Below, one piece after another: positions 24,546 to 33,098 of a stretch of 64,000 nt of DNA. The number at the start of each line of letters is the position of its first letter. Within the stretch, counting starts at the first letter, position 1. The translations under genes and the position numbers were made by a program. The notes below the pieces were generated by a model, which was given only the letters and a program-made list of their open reading frames with translations, was not told where the DNA came from and did no database searches. Origin of the DNA: Halostella salina (GTDB taxonomy: Archaea > Halobacteriota > Halobacteria > Halobacteriales > Natronoarchaeaceae); contig NZ_RCIH01000006.1 of assembly GCF_003675855.1 (NCBI RefSeq), positions 124,001-188,000 on the forward strand. The letters run 5' to 3'.

Positions 24546-25247
24546 CTACGGCTCGTCCGCCGCGACCAGCCCCTCGTCGGCGATCCGGAACCCCGCGGTC
24601 TCGCCCGCCGCCTTCGACCGGTGTTTCTCCAGCGTCGCCCGGCGCTTCCCGCCGCGGAAGCGGTCGACCCGGAGGACGGTGCCGGTCCAGTGTTCCAGCG
24701 TGTGCCCGCCAAGCGGCCGCGTCCGGTCGCTGTCGGGGTCGGAGAACACCTGATTGGTGACGACCACGGCGAGGTCGTGTCGCCGGGCCAGCGACAGCAG
24801 GTGGGTCACCTGCCGGGCCACGTCCCGAAGCGCCTCGCCGTCGTCCCCGTCGGCGGTGCGCTCCAGCCGGTAGAACCCCGTTGCGCTGTCGAGGACGATC
24901 AGGTCCGCCTCCTCCGCGAACTCCTCGGCGTCGCGGACCGCCTCGGCCTGCTCGTCGAAGTCCATCGCGGATTCGACGACGATCCGCGAGGTGATATCCT
25001 CGACGGCTCCGCCGTCGGCCCGCGACGCCGCGAGCTGTTCGAAGCGGTCGAGCGACAGCCCCTCGGTGTCGATGTACACCGCGAGGCCGCCCGCCGCGGC
25101 CGCCTCGACGGCGCCCGAGAGGGCGAGGTTGGTCTTGCCCGCCGCCGGCTGGCCGTACACCTGCGTGACGGTGCCCCGCTCGAAGCCGCCGCCGAGCAGT
25201 TCGTCGACGGGACTGCAGCCGGTCGGGACGGGCGTCTCGTCGTTCAC
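24546..25247 (-). CDS. radB: RadB, RadA/RecA-like recombination mediator
   Basis: A 233-residue RecA-fold ATPase that assists RadA in homologous recombination. It has only the core domain, without the N-terminal HhH domain of RadA. Walker A is GQPAAGKTNLAL (about residues 36-47), Walker B is LIVLDSATGFY, and VVVTNQVFSD and the GGHTLEHWTG stretch follow the RadB pattern. The GTG at 25247 is chosen: a TATA-like CTTTTTGC (25273-25283, minus strand) would give a leaderless start there. The frame is open further upstream but is not acidic. Confidence 0.93.
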   Translation of the reverse strand: MNDETPVPTGCSPVDELLGGGFERGTVTQVYGQPAAGKTNLALSGAVEAAAAGGLAVYIDTEGLSLDRFEQLAASRADGGAVEDITSRIVVESAMDFDEQAEAVRDAEEFAEEADLIVLDSATGFYRLERTADGDDGEALRDVARQVTHLLSLARRHDLAVVVTNQVFSDPDSDRTRPLGGHTLEHWTGTVLRVDRFRGGKRRATLEKHRSKAAGETAGFRIADEGLVAADEP

Positions 25248-25349
25248 GCCGCGGCGTAGGCGCGTTCTCGGCAAAAAGCCCCCGGTCCGGACAGGCTCCC
25301 GCGTGCCGCCCACGGAGCGCTTAACTGCGACGCGGCCGAACCGCCGCGA

Positions 25350-26090
25350 GTGATAGTCGTCGCGACCGGGGACTTCGAACTGTACCACGGCGTGGTGAAC
25401 GAGCTGCGCGACCGCGGCGTGACGTTCACCACGATCGAGCCGGACGACCCGCTCCCGGAGGGGACCGAGGTGCTGCTCGTCGGCGAGGACGACGACGTGT
25501 CACCGGCCGAACTCCCGGGCGACGTGACCGTCGTGACGGCCGCGCCCGACAGCCCCCGGCGAGCCGTCGAGTCGGCGCTCGCCGCACTCCGCGGCGAGGG
25601 CGGGCGCACCGTCGTCGGCGTGGACCCCGGGACCCGGCCCGGGATCGCCGTCCTCGCAGGCGAGACGGTCGTCGCGGCGTTCCACGTCCCGCTGTCGGAG
25701 GCGGTCGAGACGGTCCGCGAGGAGGTCGCGGACGCCCCCGACCCCGTCGTCCGTGTCGGCGACGGCGCGCGCCTGCAGGGGGCGACGATCGTCAACGAAC
25801 TGGACGACGTGCGCGTCGAACTCGTCGACGAGACGGGGACGACGCCGTACCTCGGCACCGGCGCGCGCGGCATGGGCGACGTGCTCGCCGCGGTGAACAT
25901 CGCCCGCATCGAGGGCGACACCGTCGACGAGCGCGAGATCGAACCCACCGAGGGCGAACTGAAGGTGATCAAGGACCGCTCGCGCGAGCAGTCCGACCGG
26001 AACCGCGCCATCGACGAGGACCTCGCCCGGCGGGTCGCCAGCGGCGACCTCACCATCGATGAGGCGCTTGACGAGCACCGCGACGGGTAG
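25350..26090 (+). CDS. RNase H-fold (RuvC/YqgF-like) protein, haloarchaeal
   Basis: A 246-residue protein with a Rossmann-like N-terminus (VVATGDFELYHGVVNELR) and a central RNase H-fold signature VVGVDPGTRPGIAVLAG (about residues 92-108), in which the Asp of DPG is the usual first metal ligand. The C-terminal half is acidic and helical. It may be a nuclease or a nucleotide-binding relative. It is divergent from radB, which hints at DNA repair, and its leaderless GTG is 27 bases after CTTAAC (25320-25325). The exact activity is not known. Confidence 0.75.
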   Translation: MIVVATGDFELYHGVVNELRDRGVTFTTIEPDDPLPEGTEVLLVGEDDDVSPAELPGDVTVVTAAPDSPRRAVESALAALRGEGGRTVVGVDPGTRPGIAVLAGETVVAAFHVPLSEAVETVREEVADAPDPVVRVGDGARLQGATIVNELDDVRVELVDETGTTPYLGTGARGMGDVLAAVNIARIEGDTVDEREIEPTEGELKVIKDRSREQSDRNRAIDEDLARRVASGDLTIDEALDEHRDG

Positions 26091-26155
26091 CTCGGCGCTC
26101 GCGTCCGCAAAAGCATCGGAAAAGCGGGGTCGCGGACGCGCCGAGCTACCCGTCG
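26081..26155. terminator. Bidirectional hairpin containing both convergent stop codons
   Basis: CGACGGGTAGCTCGGCG (26081-26097) is exactly repeated in inverted form at 26139-26155. A further seven-base pair CGTCCGC/GCGGACG (26102-26108, 26132-26138) is separated by a four-base bulge. The loop is 26109-26131. The TAG stops of the gene ending at 26090 and of larC (26146-26148 on the plus strand) lie at equivalent places in the two arms, and both proteins end in Asp-Gly. It should fold the same way in both transcripts. Confidence 0.75.
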
Positions 26156-27528
26156 ACGGACCGCTCCGCCCGGGCCATCACCTCGCGGACCGGGAGCCCC
26201 GTCTCGCGGGCCACGGCCAGCGCGTCGTCGTACTCGGCGCTCACGTCGTACACCTCGCCGGCGTCGTCGCTGGCCACCTTCACCGAGACCTCGTACTCGT
26301 CGCCGTCGACCGACAGCGTCGCCGTCTCGAAGTCGCGCTCGGCGATCCAGCGATGGCTCGCCCCCGCCTCGCGGACGCCGAGCGTCCCCGTCTCCTCGGC
26401 GAGGCGGCGGGCGACGGCGCGGGCGTCCTCGGGCTTTGCGATCACCTTCACGAGATGGCCCGGGCGGGACTTCTTCATCGTCGTCGGCACGACCGTCACG
26501 TCCCGCGCGCCGGCGTCGGCGAGCGTCTCCTGCAGGCTCCCGAGCACCTCGGGAGCTACGTCGTCGACGTTCGTCTCGAGCACCGCCACGTCGTCCCGGA
26601 CGAGCGACCCGTCGCGCTCGGCGTCCGCCGTCGCGTCCGACGGTTCCTCGCCGACGACCGCCCGCAGGACGTTCGGATGGTCCGGGAACTCGTAGCCGCC
26701 CGCGCCGTAGCCCGCCGTCGTCACGTCCAGCGCCGGGAGTTCCGGGACCCCGTCGGCGAAGTGGGCGAGGACCGCCGCGCCCGTCGGCGTGATCAGTTCG
26801 GCGTCGACTGGACCGCCCCGCAGCGACCAGTCCGCGCGCTCGGCTATCTCGACGACTGCGGGGGCCGGCACAGGATAGACACCGTGGCTCATCTCGACCT
26901 CGCCGCCGCCCGCCCGCACCGGCCCGGTCACGACGCGGTCGACGCGGAGGTCGTCCAGCAGGAGCGCCGCCCCGACCACGTCGGCGATGGCGTCGTCGGC
27001 CCCGACCTCGTGGAAGTGCGTTTCGGAGAGGTCGGTGCCGTGGACCGCCGCCTCCGCCTCGCCGAGGATCCGGAAGGTCGCTTTCGCGTCCGCCAGGACG
27101 CCCTCGGGCAGGTTCATCTCCTCGACGACCTCGACGACTTCCTCGTACGTGCGGAGCGGACCGCTCCCCTCCGCGCGGTCGTGGGAGTGGTCGTGATCGC
27201 CGTGATCGTGGTGGTGTGCGTGGTCGTGATCGGCGTCGCGGGAGTGATCGTGCGAATGGCCCCCGTCGTCGTGGTGGTGTACGTGGTCGTGACCGGCGTC
27301 GTGGGACTGGCCGTCGTGGTCGTGCGACGCGTCGTCGCCGTCGGTCGTCAGCACCCGCACGTCCGTCGCGGCGATGCCGTTTTTCGTCCGCTCGCCGACC
27401 TCGTAGCGGACCGGCAGCGCGGCCTCGACCGGGGCCAGCGCGTCGGGGTCGGCCCCGGCGGCGACGAGCGCGCCGAGGATCATGTCCCCGCTGGCTCCCA
27501 TCCGGCCGTCGAACGCGAGTGTCGTCAT
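26146..27528 (-). CDS. larC: LarC-type nickel-pincer cofactor biosynthesis protein with His-rich insertion
   Basis: In bacteria LarC inserts nickel into the pyridinium dithiocarboxylate pincer cofactor of lactate racemase-type enzymes. The 460-residue protein has the start FDGRMGASGDMILGAL, THFHEVGADDAIADVVG (about 167-183), ITPTGAAVLAHF and ETNVDDVAPEVLG, MKKSRPGHLVKVIA family motifs. Residues 68-116 hold about 18 His in HD/HH repeats, likely metal storage or capture. larB, larE and a racemase are not in the window. It is one continuous frame, unlike LarC genes that use a programmed frameshift. Confidence 0.9.
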   Translation of the reverse strand: MTTLAFDGRMGASGDMILGALVAAGADPDALAPVEAALPVRYEVGERTKNGIAATDVRVLTTDGDDASHDHDGQSHDAGHDHVHHHDDGGHSHDHSRDADHDHAHHHDHGDHDHSHDRAEGSGPLRTYEEVVEVVEEMNLPEGVLADAKATFRILGEAEAAVHGTDLSETHFHEVGADDAIADVVGAALLLDDLRVDRVVTGPVRAGGGEVEMSHGVYPVPAPAVVEIAERADWSLRGGPVDAELITPTGAAVLAHFADGVPELPALDVTTAGYGAGGYEFPDHPNVLRAVVGEEPSDATADAERDGSLVRDDVAVLETNVDDVAPEVLGSLQETLADAGARDVTVVPTTMKKSRPGHLVKVIAKPEDARAVARRLAEETGTLGVREAGASHRWIAERDFETATLSVDGDEYEVSVKVASDDAGEVYDVSAEYDDALAVARETGLPVREVMARAERSVDG

Positions 27529-27716
27529 GAAGCCATGTCGGCGGCGGCGGGCGTTGAACCTTCGGGTCCGGGAACGATACGCCTATGTACCCGACTCCGC
27601 TAGTGGGACTGCTAACAAGTGACACGGCCCGGAATCGTCAGGGGAATACCCCCCGTAACAAAAGACATATCGGCACCGGCGTTCGATCAGACAACATCCC
27701 CAGCTAGTGTGAAATC
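27529..27716. other. Divergent promoter region of larC and cdc48
   Basis: About 190 bases separate the divergent genes. AACAAAAGACATATCGG (27656-27672) is the most AT-rich part and probably carries the cdc48 promoter; GGGGAATACCCC lies just upstream (27639-27650) as a short palindrome. No ribosome site is seen before the cdc48 ATG. Confidence 0.4.
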
Positions 27717-29942
27717 ATGAATGAAGTCCAACTAGAGGTCGCAAAGGCGTACCCGAACGACTCGGGGCGCGGCATCGCACGCCTCGACCCGGACACGCTC
27801 CTCCACCTGAAGCTGAGTCCGGGCGACATCATCGAGATCGAGGGGGCCGACACGACCGCGGCGAAAGTGTGGCGCGCGGACCGGCAGGACTGGAACACCG
27901 ACACGGTCCGCATCGACGGGTTCACGCGACAGAACGCCGACGTGGGCATCGGCGAGCGCGTGACGATCCGGAAGGCCGAGGCGACGAAGGCCGACTCGCT
28001 CGTCCTCGCGCCGCCCGAGGAGGCGAGCGTCCAGTTCGGCAGCGACGCGGCCGGCATGGTGAAACGCCAGATCCTGAAACGGCCGGTCGTCGAGCGCGAC
28101 ATCGTCCCCGTGATGTCCTCGACGAACCACCCGTTCATGCGCTCGCCCGGACAGGCGATCCCGCTCATCGCCGTCGAGACCGAGCCGGAGGGCGTCGTCC
28201 TCATCACCGAGGACACGGACGTGGAGCTCCGCGAGGAGCCGATCTCCGGCTTCGAGAAGACCGGCGGCGGGATCACCTACGAGGACATCGGCGGCCTCCA
28301 GTCGGAGATCCAGCGGGTCCGGGAGATGGTGGAGCTCCCGATGAAACACCCGCAGATCTTCAAGAAGCTGGGGATCGAGCCGCCACAGGGCGTCCTCCTC
28401 CACGGCCCGCCCGGCACCGGGAAGACCCTCCTCGCCAAGGCCGTCGCCAACGAGACCTCCGCCAGTTTCTTCTCTATCGCCGGCCCGGAGATCATCTCGA
28501 AGTACTACGGCGAGTCCGAACAGCAACTGCGCGAGATCTTCGAGGACGCCACCGAGGAGTCGCCCTCCATCATCTTCATCGACGAACTCGACTCCATCGC
28601 GCCCAAGCGCGAGGACGTGACCGGCGAGGTCGAGCGCCGCGTCGTCGCCCAGCTGCTGACGATGATGGACGGCCTCGAATCCCGCGGCCAGGTCATCGTC
28701 ATCGCCGCGACGAACCGCGTCGACAGCGTCGACCCCGCGCTGCGCCGCCCCGGCCGGTTCGACCGCGAGATCGAGATCGGCGTCCCCGACGAGGTGGGCC
28801 GCGAGGAGATCCTCCAGATCCACACCCGCGGGATGCCGCTCTCGGACGACGTGAACCTCTCACATCTGGCCGACGAGACTCACGGGTTCGTCGGGGCCGA
28901 CATCGAGAGCCTCACGAAGGAGGCCGCGATGAAGGCGCTGCGCCGGTACCTCCCCGAGATCGACCTCGACGAGGAGGACATCCCGCCGAGCCTCATCGAC
29001 CGGATGATCGTCAAACGGCAGGACTTCAACGGCGCGCTGAACGAGGTCGAACCCTCCGCGATGCGGGAGGTGCTCGTCGAACTCCCCAAGATCTCCTGGG
29101 ACGACGTGGGCGGCCTCGACACCGCCAAGGAGCAGGTTCAGGAGAGCGTCGAGTGGCCGCTCAGCCAGCCCGAGAAGTTCGACCGCCTCGGCATCGACCC
29201 GCCGAGCGGCGTGCTGCTGTACGGCCCGCCCGGCACCGGGAAGACGCTGATGGCGAAGGCCGTCGCCAACGAGACCAACGCCAACTTCATCAGCGTGCGC
29301 GGGCCGCAGCTGCTCTCGAAGTGGGTCGGGGAAAGCGAGAAGGCGATCCGGCAGACGTTCCGGAAGGCCCGGCAGGTCTCCCCGACGGTCATCTTCTTCG
29401 ACGAGCTCGACAGCCTCGCCCCGAGCCGCGGCGGCGAGATGGGGAGCAACGTCAGCGAGCGCGTCGTCAACCAGCTCCTGACCGAACTCGACGGGCTGGA
29501 GGACATGCAGGACGTGATGGTCATCGGCGCGACCAACCGGCCGGACATGATCGACCCGGCGCTGATCCGCTCGGGCCGGTTCGACCGGATGGTGATGATC
29601 GGTCAGCCCGACGTCGACGGGCGCGAGCAGATCCTCCAGATCCACACCGGCGACACGCCGCTGTCGGCCGACGTGTCGCTCCGCGAGATCGCCGAGATCA
29701 CGGACGGCTACGTCGGCAGCGACCTGGAGAGCATCGCCCGCGAGGCCGCCATCGAGGCGCTCCGGGAGGACGAGGACGCGACCGCCGTCGACATGCGTCA
29801 CTTCCGGCAGGCGATCGACAACGTCCGTCCGACGATCACCGAGGACATCCTCGACTACTACGACCGGATGGAAGAGGAGTTCCGCGGCGGCGCGGCCGAC
29901 CCCAGCCGGGACCGCACCGGCGGGCGCATCGGCTTCCAGTAG
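27717..29942 (+). CDS. cdc48: CDC48/VAT AAA+ ATPase (p97-like unfoldase)
   Basis: A 741-residue hexameric ATPase that unfolds proteins, often ahead of the proteasome. In order: a double-psi barrel and CDC48 domain 2 N-region (1-185), AAA D1 with GPPGTGKT (about residue 228) and DELDS (about 288), AAA D2 with GPPGTGKT (about 503) and DELDS (about 562). D1 and D2 arginine-finger segments RRPGRFD and RSGRFD are present. The C-terminus ends in GRIGFQ without the HbYX tail used to dock with the proteasome. There is no intein. Haloarchaea usually have several copies. Confidence 0.97.
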   Translation: MNEVQLEVAKAYPNDSGRGIARLDPDTLLHLKLSPGDIIEIEGADTTAAKVWRADRQDWNTDTVRIDGFTRQNADVGIGERVTIRKAEATKADSLVLAPPEEASVQFGSDAAGMVKRQILKRPVVERDIVPVMSSTNHPFMRSPGQAIPLIAVETEPEGVVLITEDTDVELREEPISGFEKTGGGITYEDIGGLQSEIQRVREMVELPMKHPQIFKKLGIEPPQGVLLHGPPGTGKTLLAKAVANETSASFFSIAGPEIISKYYGESEQQLREIFEDATEESPSIIFIDELDSIAPKREDVTGEVERRVVAQLLTMMDGLESRGQVIVIAATNRVDSVDPALRRPGRFDREIEIGVPDEVGREEILQIHTRGMPLSDDVNLSHLADETHGFVGADIESLTKEAAMKALRRYLPEIDLDEEDIPPSLIDRMIVKRQDFNGALNEVEPSAMREVLVELPKISWDDVGGLDTAKEQVQESVEWPLSQPEKFDRLGIDPPSGVLLYGPPGTGKTLMAKAVANETNANFISVRGPQLLSKWVGESEKAIRQTFRKARQVSPTVIFFDELDSLAPSRGGEMGSNVSERVVNQLLTELDGLEDMQDVMVIGATNRPDMIDPALIRSGRFDRMVMIGQPDVDGREQILQIHTGDTPLSADVSLREIAEITDGYVGSDLESIAREAAIEALREDEDATAVDMRHFRQAIDNVRPTITEDILDYYDRMEEEFRGGAADPSRDRTGGRIGFQ

Positions 29943-29956
29943 CGCGCCGACGGCAA

Positions 29957-29994
29957 CCGTTTTATTCTCCTGATACGTACGCCGCGTATCACGC
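29957..29994 (+). promoter_or_regulatory. Promoter and palindromic operator of the Ig-repeat surface gene
   Basis: CCGTTTTATT at 29958-29967 is a good TATA-like box about 28 bases before the GTG at 29995. The perfect inverted repeat TGATACG / CGTATCA (29971-29977, 29985-29991; seven-base spacer) lies between the box and the start codon, where a bound protein would repress. Confidence 0.55.
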
Positions 29995-31722
29995 GTGCCG
30001 GGACCATCGCAACCCGCCCCCGACGAGGAGCACATCGACGGCGGGGAGGAGCCGTACAGCCCTACACGGGATCCGACGGTTCTGGTCCTGCTCGTCATCG
30101 TGTTCGGCTCGGTGCTCGCGATGGTCGTCGGCCTCGGCGGTCCCGCGGTCGTCGGCGGAAACGACTCGGGACCGGTGTTCCCGATCCCGGAGTGGTTCGA
30201 CGGCGACGGGGACGACGCCGCGGCCGTCGAACTCCGTGTCGACGCCAACCGCAGCACGGTCCGGCCCGGCGACGCCGTCGCCTTCACTGTCAGCACCGCG
30301 GACGGGTCGGCGGTCGACAACGCGACGGTGCGCGTCGCCGGCAGGGTACACGCGGTCACGAACGGGACGACCGCCGTCCGGTTCGACGCCGGCGGCGAGT
30401 ACGTCGCCACCGCGTCGGGTGCGATGGGTGGCGACGTGGACGTGGTCGGTGCGGAGACGACGATCACCGTCGAGCGGTACGTGACGAACCTCTCGCTGGC
30501 CGCGAACGCGACCGGCGTGACCGCCGGCGACGCGGTCCGCTTTACCGTCACCGACGGGTCGGACCCGATCGACGCGACGGTGGTCGTCGGCGGGACCCAG
30601 CACACGGCAGACGGCGGGACGGCCGTCGTCACCTTCGAACGCGCGGGCGAGTTCGAGGCGGACGCCCGGAAGGGACAGACGCCGACGCGGCGGTACCGGA
30701 GCGACGCGCTCGACGTCGACGTACAGCGGCGGCAGGTCGCCCTCTCGGTCGCGCTGAACGACTCCGACCCCGTGGCACACGAGCCGTTCCGTGTCCGGGT
30801 GACGCGAGCCGACTCCGGCGACCCGGCGGGGGCGACCGTCGCGTTCGCCGGCGAGACGTACGACACCGGGCATGACGGGGTTGTCAACATCACGGTCGAC
30901 GCAGTCGGCGAGTTCGAACTCCGCGCGACGCTTGCCGAGACGCCCGCGATAGCTTTCGTCCCCGCCGAGCGCACGGTCGGCGTCGACCGTCGACACGTGG
31001 CGCTATCGATCGCGGCCAACCGAACCGGCGTGCCGAAGGGTGAGGCGATCCGGTTCACCCTGACCCGTGCGGACACCGGGGCGGGCGTCAACGGGACGCT
31101 GACGGCCGACGGGGACACATACCGGACCGACTTGAACGGGACGGCCACAGTAACGTTCGACGACCCGGGGCGGCTGTTCGTCCGCGGCGGGCGGGCCGAC
31201 ACGGCGACCGAGACGTTCGAGCGCGCCAGCGTCATCGTGAGCGTCCGCGGGGCGAACTACTCGCTGTCGGCGTTCGACGCGCCCGACGAAGCCACCCGCG
31301 GGGAACGGGTGACGGTCAGCGTCAACGTGACCAACGACGGGAACGAACCCGGGAGCGAGTGGCTGGAGTACCGGTTCGACGGCGACCGCCGCGACCGGGA
31401 GTACGTCGCGCTCGACCCCGGCGAGTCCCGACCCGTCGCGTTCGAAGCGACCATCCCTAACGATACGGAGCCGGGCACGTACCGTCACGCGGTCGTCGCG
31501 GCGGACGGGACGGTCGCCGGAACGCTCGCCGTGACGGCGGCGAACGGCACGACGACGAACGGGACGGCGAGTGACGGAACTGCTGCGATCGCACGTTACC
31601 GACACAGATCGGGTTCTGAAGATTCTCGCACGGTCTCGGCCGGCGATGAAACGTCGAAGGAATCCGATACTCCCCGTAAAACGGGACGAAATCCAGCGAA
31701 CGCTCTGTCGGTTATATGGTAG
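29995..31722 (+). CDS. Membrane-anchored extracellular protein with repeated Ig/CARDB-like domains
   Basis: A 575-residue surface protein. A 27-residue cytoplasmic tail is followed by a membrane helix (about 28-52, VLVLLVIVFGSVLAMVVGLGG). Four or five beta-sandwich repeats of 80-90 residues follow (about 75-160, 162-240, 242-330, 332-415), each with a pattern like LSVA-N-x-T-GDAVRFTV and GEFE-A, then a CARDB/NEW3-like domain (about 420-510). Many NxT/S sites fit haloarchaeal N-glycosylation. The last 55 residues lose the pattern and become basic, and the DNA is poorer in GC. It starts at a GTG. Adhesion or receptor function is a guess. Confidence 0.7.
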   Translation: MPGPSQPAPDEEHIDGGEEPYSPTRDPTVLVLLVIVFGSVLAMVVGLGGPAVVGGNDSGPVFPIPEWFDGDGDDAAAVELRVDANRSTVRPGDAVAFTVSTADGSAVDNATVRVAGRVHAVTNGTTAVRFDAGGEYVATASGAMGGDVDVVGAETTITVERYVTNLSLAANATGVTAGDAVRFTVTDGSDPIDATVVVGGTQHTADGGTAVVTFERAGEFEADARKGQTPTRRYRSDALDVDVQRRQVALSVALNDSDPVAHEPFRVRVTRADSGDPAGATVAFAGETYDTGHDGVVNITVDAVGEFELRATLAETPAIAFVPAERTVGVDRRHVALSIAANRTGVPKGEAIRFTLTRADTGAGVNGTLTADGDTYRTDLNGTATVTFDDPGRLFVRGGRADTATETFERASVIVSVRGANYSLSAFDAPDEATRGERVTVSVNVTNDGNEPGSEWLEYRFDGDRRDREYVALDPGESRPVAFEATIPNDTEPGTYRHAVVAADGTVAGTLAVTAANGTTTNGTASDGTAAIARYRHRSGSEDSRTVSAGDETSKESDTPRKTGRNPANALSVIW

Positions 31723-31755
31723 CCACGCTCGTAGTGGGTGATAGCCGCATCACCC
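31710..31755 (+). promoter_or_regulatory. Promoter and inverted repeat directly before the gene at 31756
   Basis: GGTTATATGG (31710-31719) is TATA-like and overlaps the end of the upstream gene. GGGTGAT (31736-31742) and ATCACCC (31749-31755) form a perfect inverted repeat with a six-base spacer that ends at the base before ATG. It covers the expected start of transcription and could be an operator or an RNA hairpin. Confidence 0.55.
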
Positions 31756-32028
31756 ATGTCACCACCCTCCCCCTTCCACAGCGAACAGGCCCCCGCCGAG
31801 ACCGGCGACGAACGCGCCGGGCGGACGATCCAGAGTCGCCTCGATATCAACCGCCTCACCGCGCCGGTTCGGATGGTCAGCTTCTGGTCCGCCGTCGCCC
31901 TCCCCTTTCTCCACGTGCCCCTCCTCCTGCAGGGGCTTGAGGGCCCTTCGGAGACGACGACGTTTCTCGCCCTCCTCGGCCTGAACCTCGTGGCACTTCT
32001 GGTCGGCCACTCCTACAACGTCGACTAG
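31756..32028 (+). CDS. Small membrane protein, 90 aa
   Basis: A 90-residue protein with a polar N-terminus of about 33 residues and two membrane segments (MVSFWSAVALPFLHVPLLL and TTFLALLGLNLVALLVGHSY). Function unknown; similar small proteins are found in many haloarchaea. I start it at the ATG directly after the inverted repeat. Its TAG overlaps that of the convergent EamA gene in the palindrome CTAG (32025-32028). Confidence 0.65.
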   Translation: MSPPSPFHSEQAPAETGDERAGRTIQSRLDINRLTAPVRMVSFWSAVALPFLHVPLLLQGLEGPSETTTFLALLGLNLVALLVGHSYNVD

Positions 32029-32957
32029 CGGTCCGACACCGCCCGTCTGACCAGGTCGAACTCCTGGACCAGCGCCCGGCGCTTTATCAGCAGGAAGCCG
32101 GCGAAGATGACGAGGAAGCCGGCGACGGTCGGGACGCCGATCACCTCCTCCAGGAACAGCCACCCGGAGAGCGCGGCGAACACCGGCGCGACGTAGGAGA
32201 CGAGGTTGATCTCGATGGGACCGAGCCGGTCCAGCAGGTCGAAGTAGACGAGGAAGCCCGCGGCGCTCGCCACGACCGAGAGGTACAGCAGGGCGGCGAC
32301 CGACTCGGCGTTCCAGACGACCGCACCGAGCGACTCGTTCGGGAGCGCGGCGCTGACGGCGTGCATCAGCAGCGCGCCGAGCACCATCGACCACGCCTCC
32401 ATCGTCTCGATGGGGAGTTCGGCGTCGATACGCCGGGTCAGCACGCTTCCGAGCGCGAAGGCGGTCGCGGCGAGGAAGACGAGCGCCTTCGCGACCACGT
32501 CGTCGGCGAGCAGGTTCGACGGGTCCGGCTGTGCGAGGATCACCACACCGAGCAGGCCCAGCAGGAGTCCGACGACACCGGCCGCCGTCAGTCGCTCGCT
32601 TGGCAACAGCACCCGGGCGAAGCCGGTCGTCAGCACGGGCGACAGCGAGACGACGACGGCGGCGGCCGCGCTGGTCGTGTTGAGTTCGCCGACGAACAAC
32701 AGGGCGTGATAGGCGGCGATGAGCAGCGTCGCGCCGACGGCCACGAGCGCCCACTGGCCGCGTCCCCGTGGAACCGGGTCGTCGACGGCGTAGGCCGCGT
32801 AGGCGAGCATCAGCACGCCCGCGATGTCGTAGCGGACGGCGGCGAACAGCACCGGCGGGAAGTACGCCAGGCCGGCCTTGATCGCCATGAACGCCGTCCC
32901 CCAGACGGCCGCGAGCGCGATGAACAGCGCGAAGTTCCGGTACCGGGTCACAGGCAT
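32025..32957 (-). CDS. EamA/DMT-family transporter
   Basis: A 310-residue permease with ten predicted membrane segments in two five-helix EamA halves (about 8-135 and 150-295). Conserved stretches include AAVWGTAFMAIKAGL and FPPVLFAAVRY at the start of the first half and NLVSYVAPVFAALSGWLFLEEVIG in the second. It probably exports an amino acid, metabolite or drug; the substrate cannot be told. The ATG at 32957 (MPVTRYRNFALF) is preferred to an upstream open frame that overlaps the divergent RNase HI gene. Confidence 0.9.
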   Translation of the reverse strand: MPVTRYRNFALFIALAAVWGTAFMAIKAGLAYFPPVLFAAVRYDIAGVLMLAYAAYAVDDPVPRGRGQWALVAVGATLLIAAYHALLFVGELNTTSAAAAVVVSLSPVLTTGFARVLLPSERLTAAGVVGLLLGLLGVVILAQPDPSNLLADDVVAKALVFLAATAFALGSVLTRRIDAELPIETMEAWSMVLGALLMHAVSAALPNESLGAVVWNAESVAALLYLSVVASAAGFLVYFDLLDRLGPIEINLVSYVAPVFAALSGWLFLEEVIGVPTVAGFLVIFAGFLLIKRRALVQEFDLVRRAVSDR

Positions 32958-33098
32958 CGTTCCCGTTGGACGCGACTGAAGGTTTCGATCCGAAACGTCG
33001 TTGCCGGCATCGATGGTCGGGACCGCTCTCGGGCGGGGTTGTGACAAACGTTGCCATTCTCCCAGAGAATTTAAGTTCGTGAATCGCGGACAACGTGT

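Noticed and set aside
28860-31235. A 791-codon minus-strand open frame opposite cdc48 and the surface protein gene
   Set aside because: Its composition is Ser/Thr/Arg/Val without any motif, and it spans two genes with good evidence on the plus strand.
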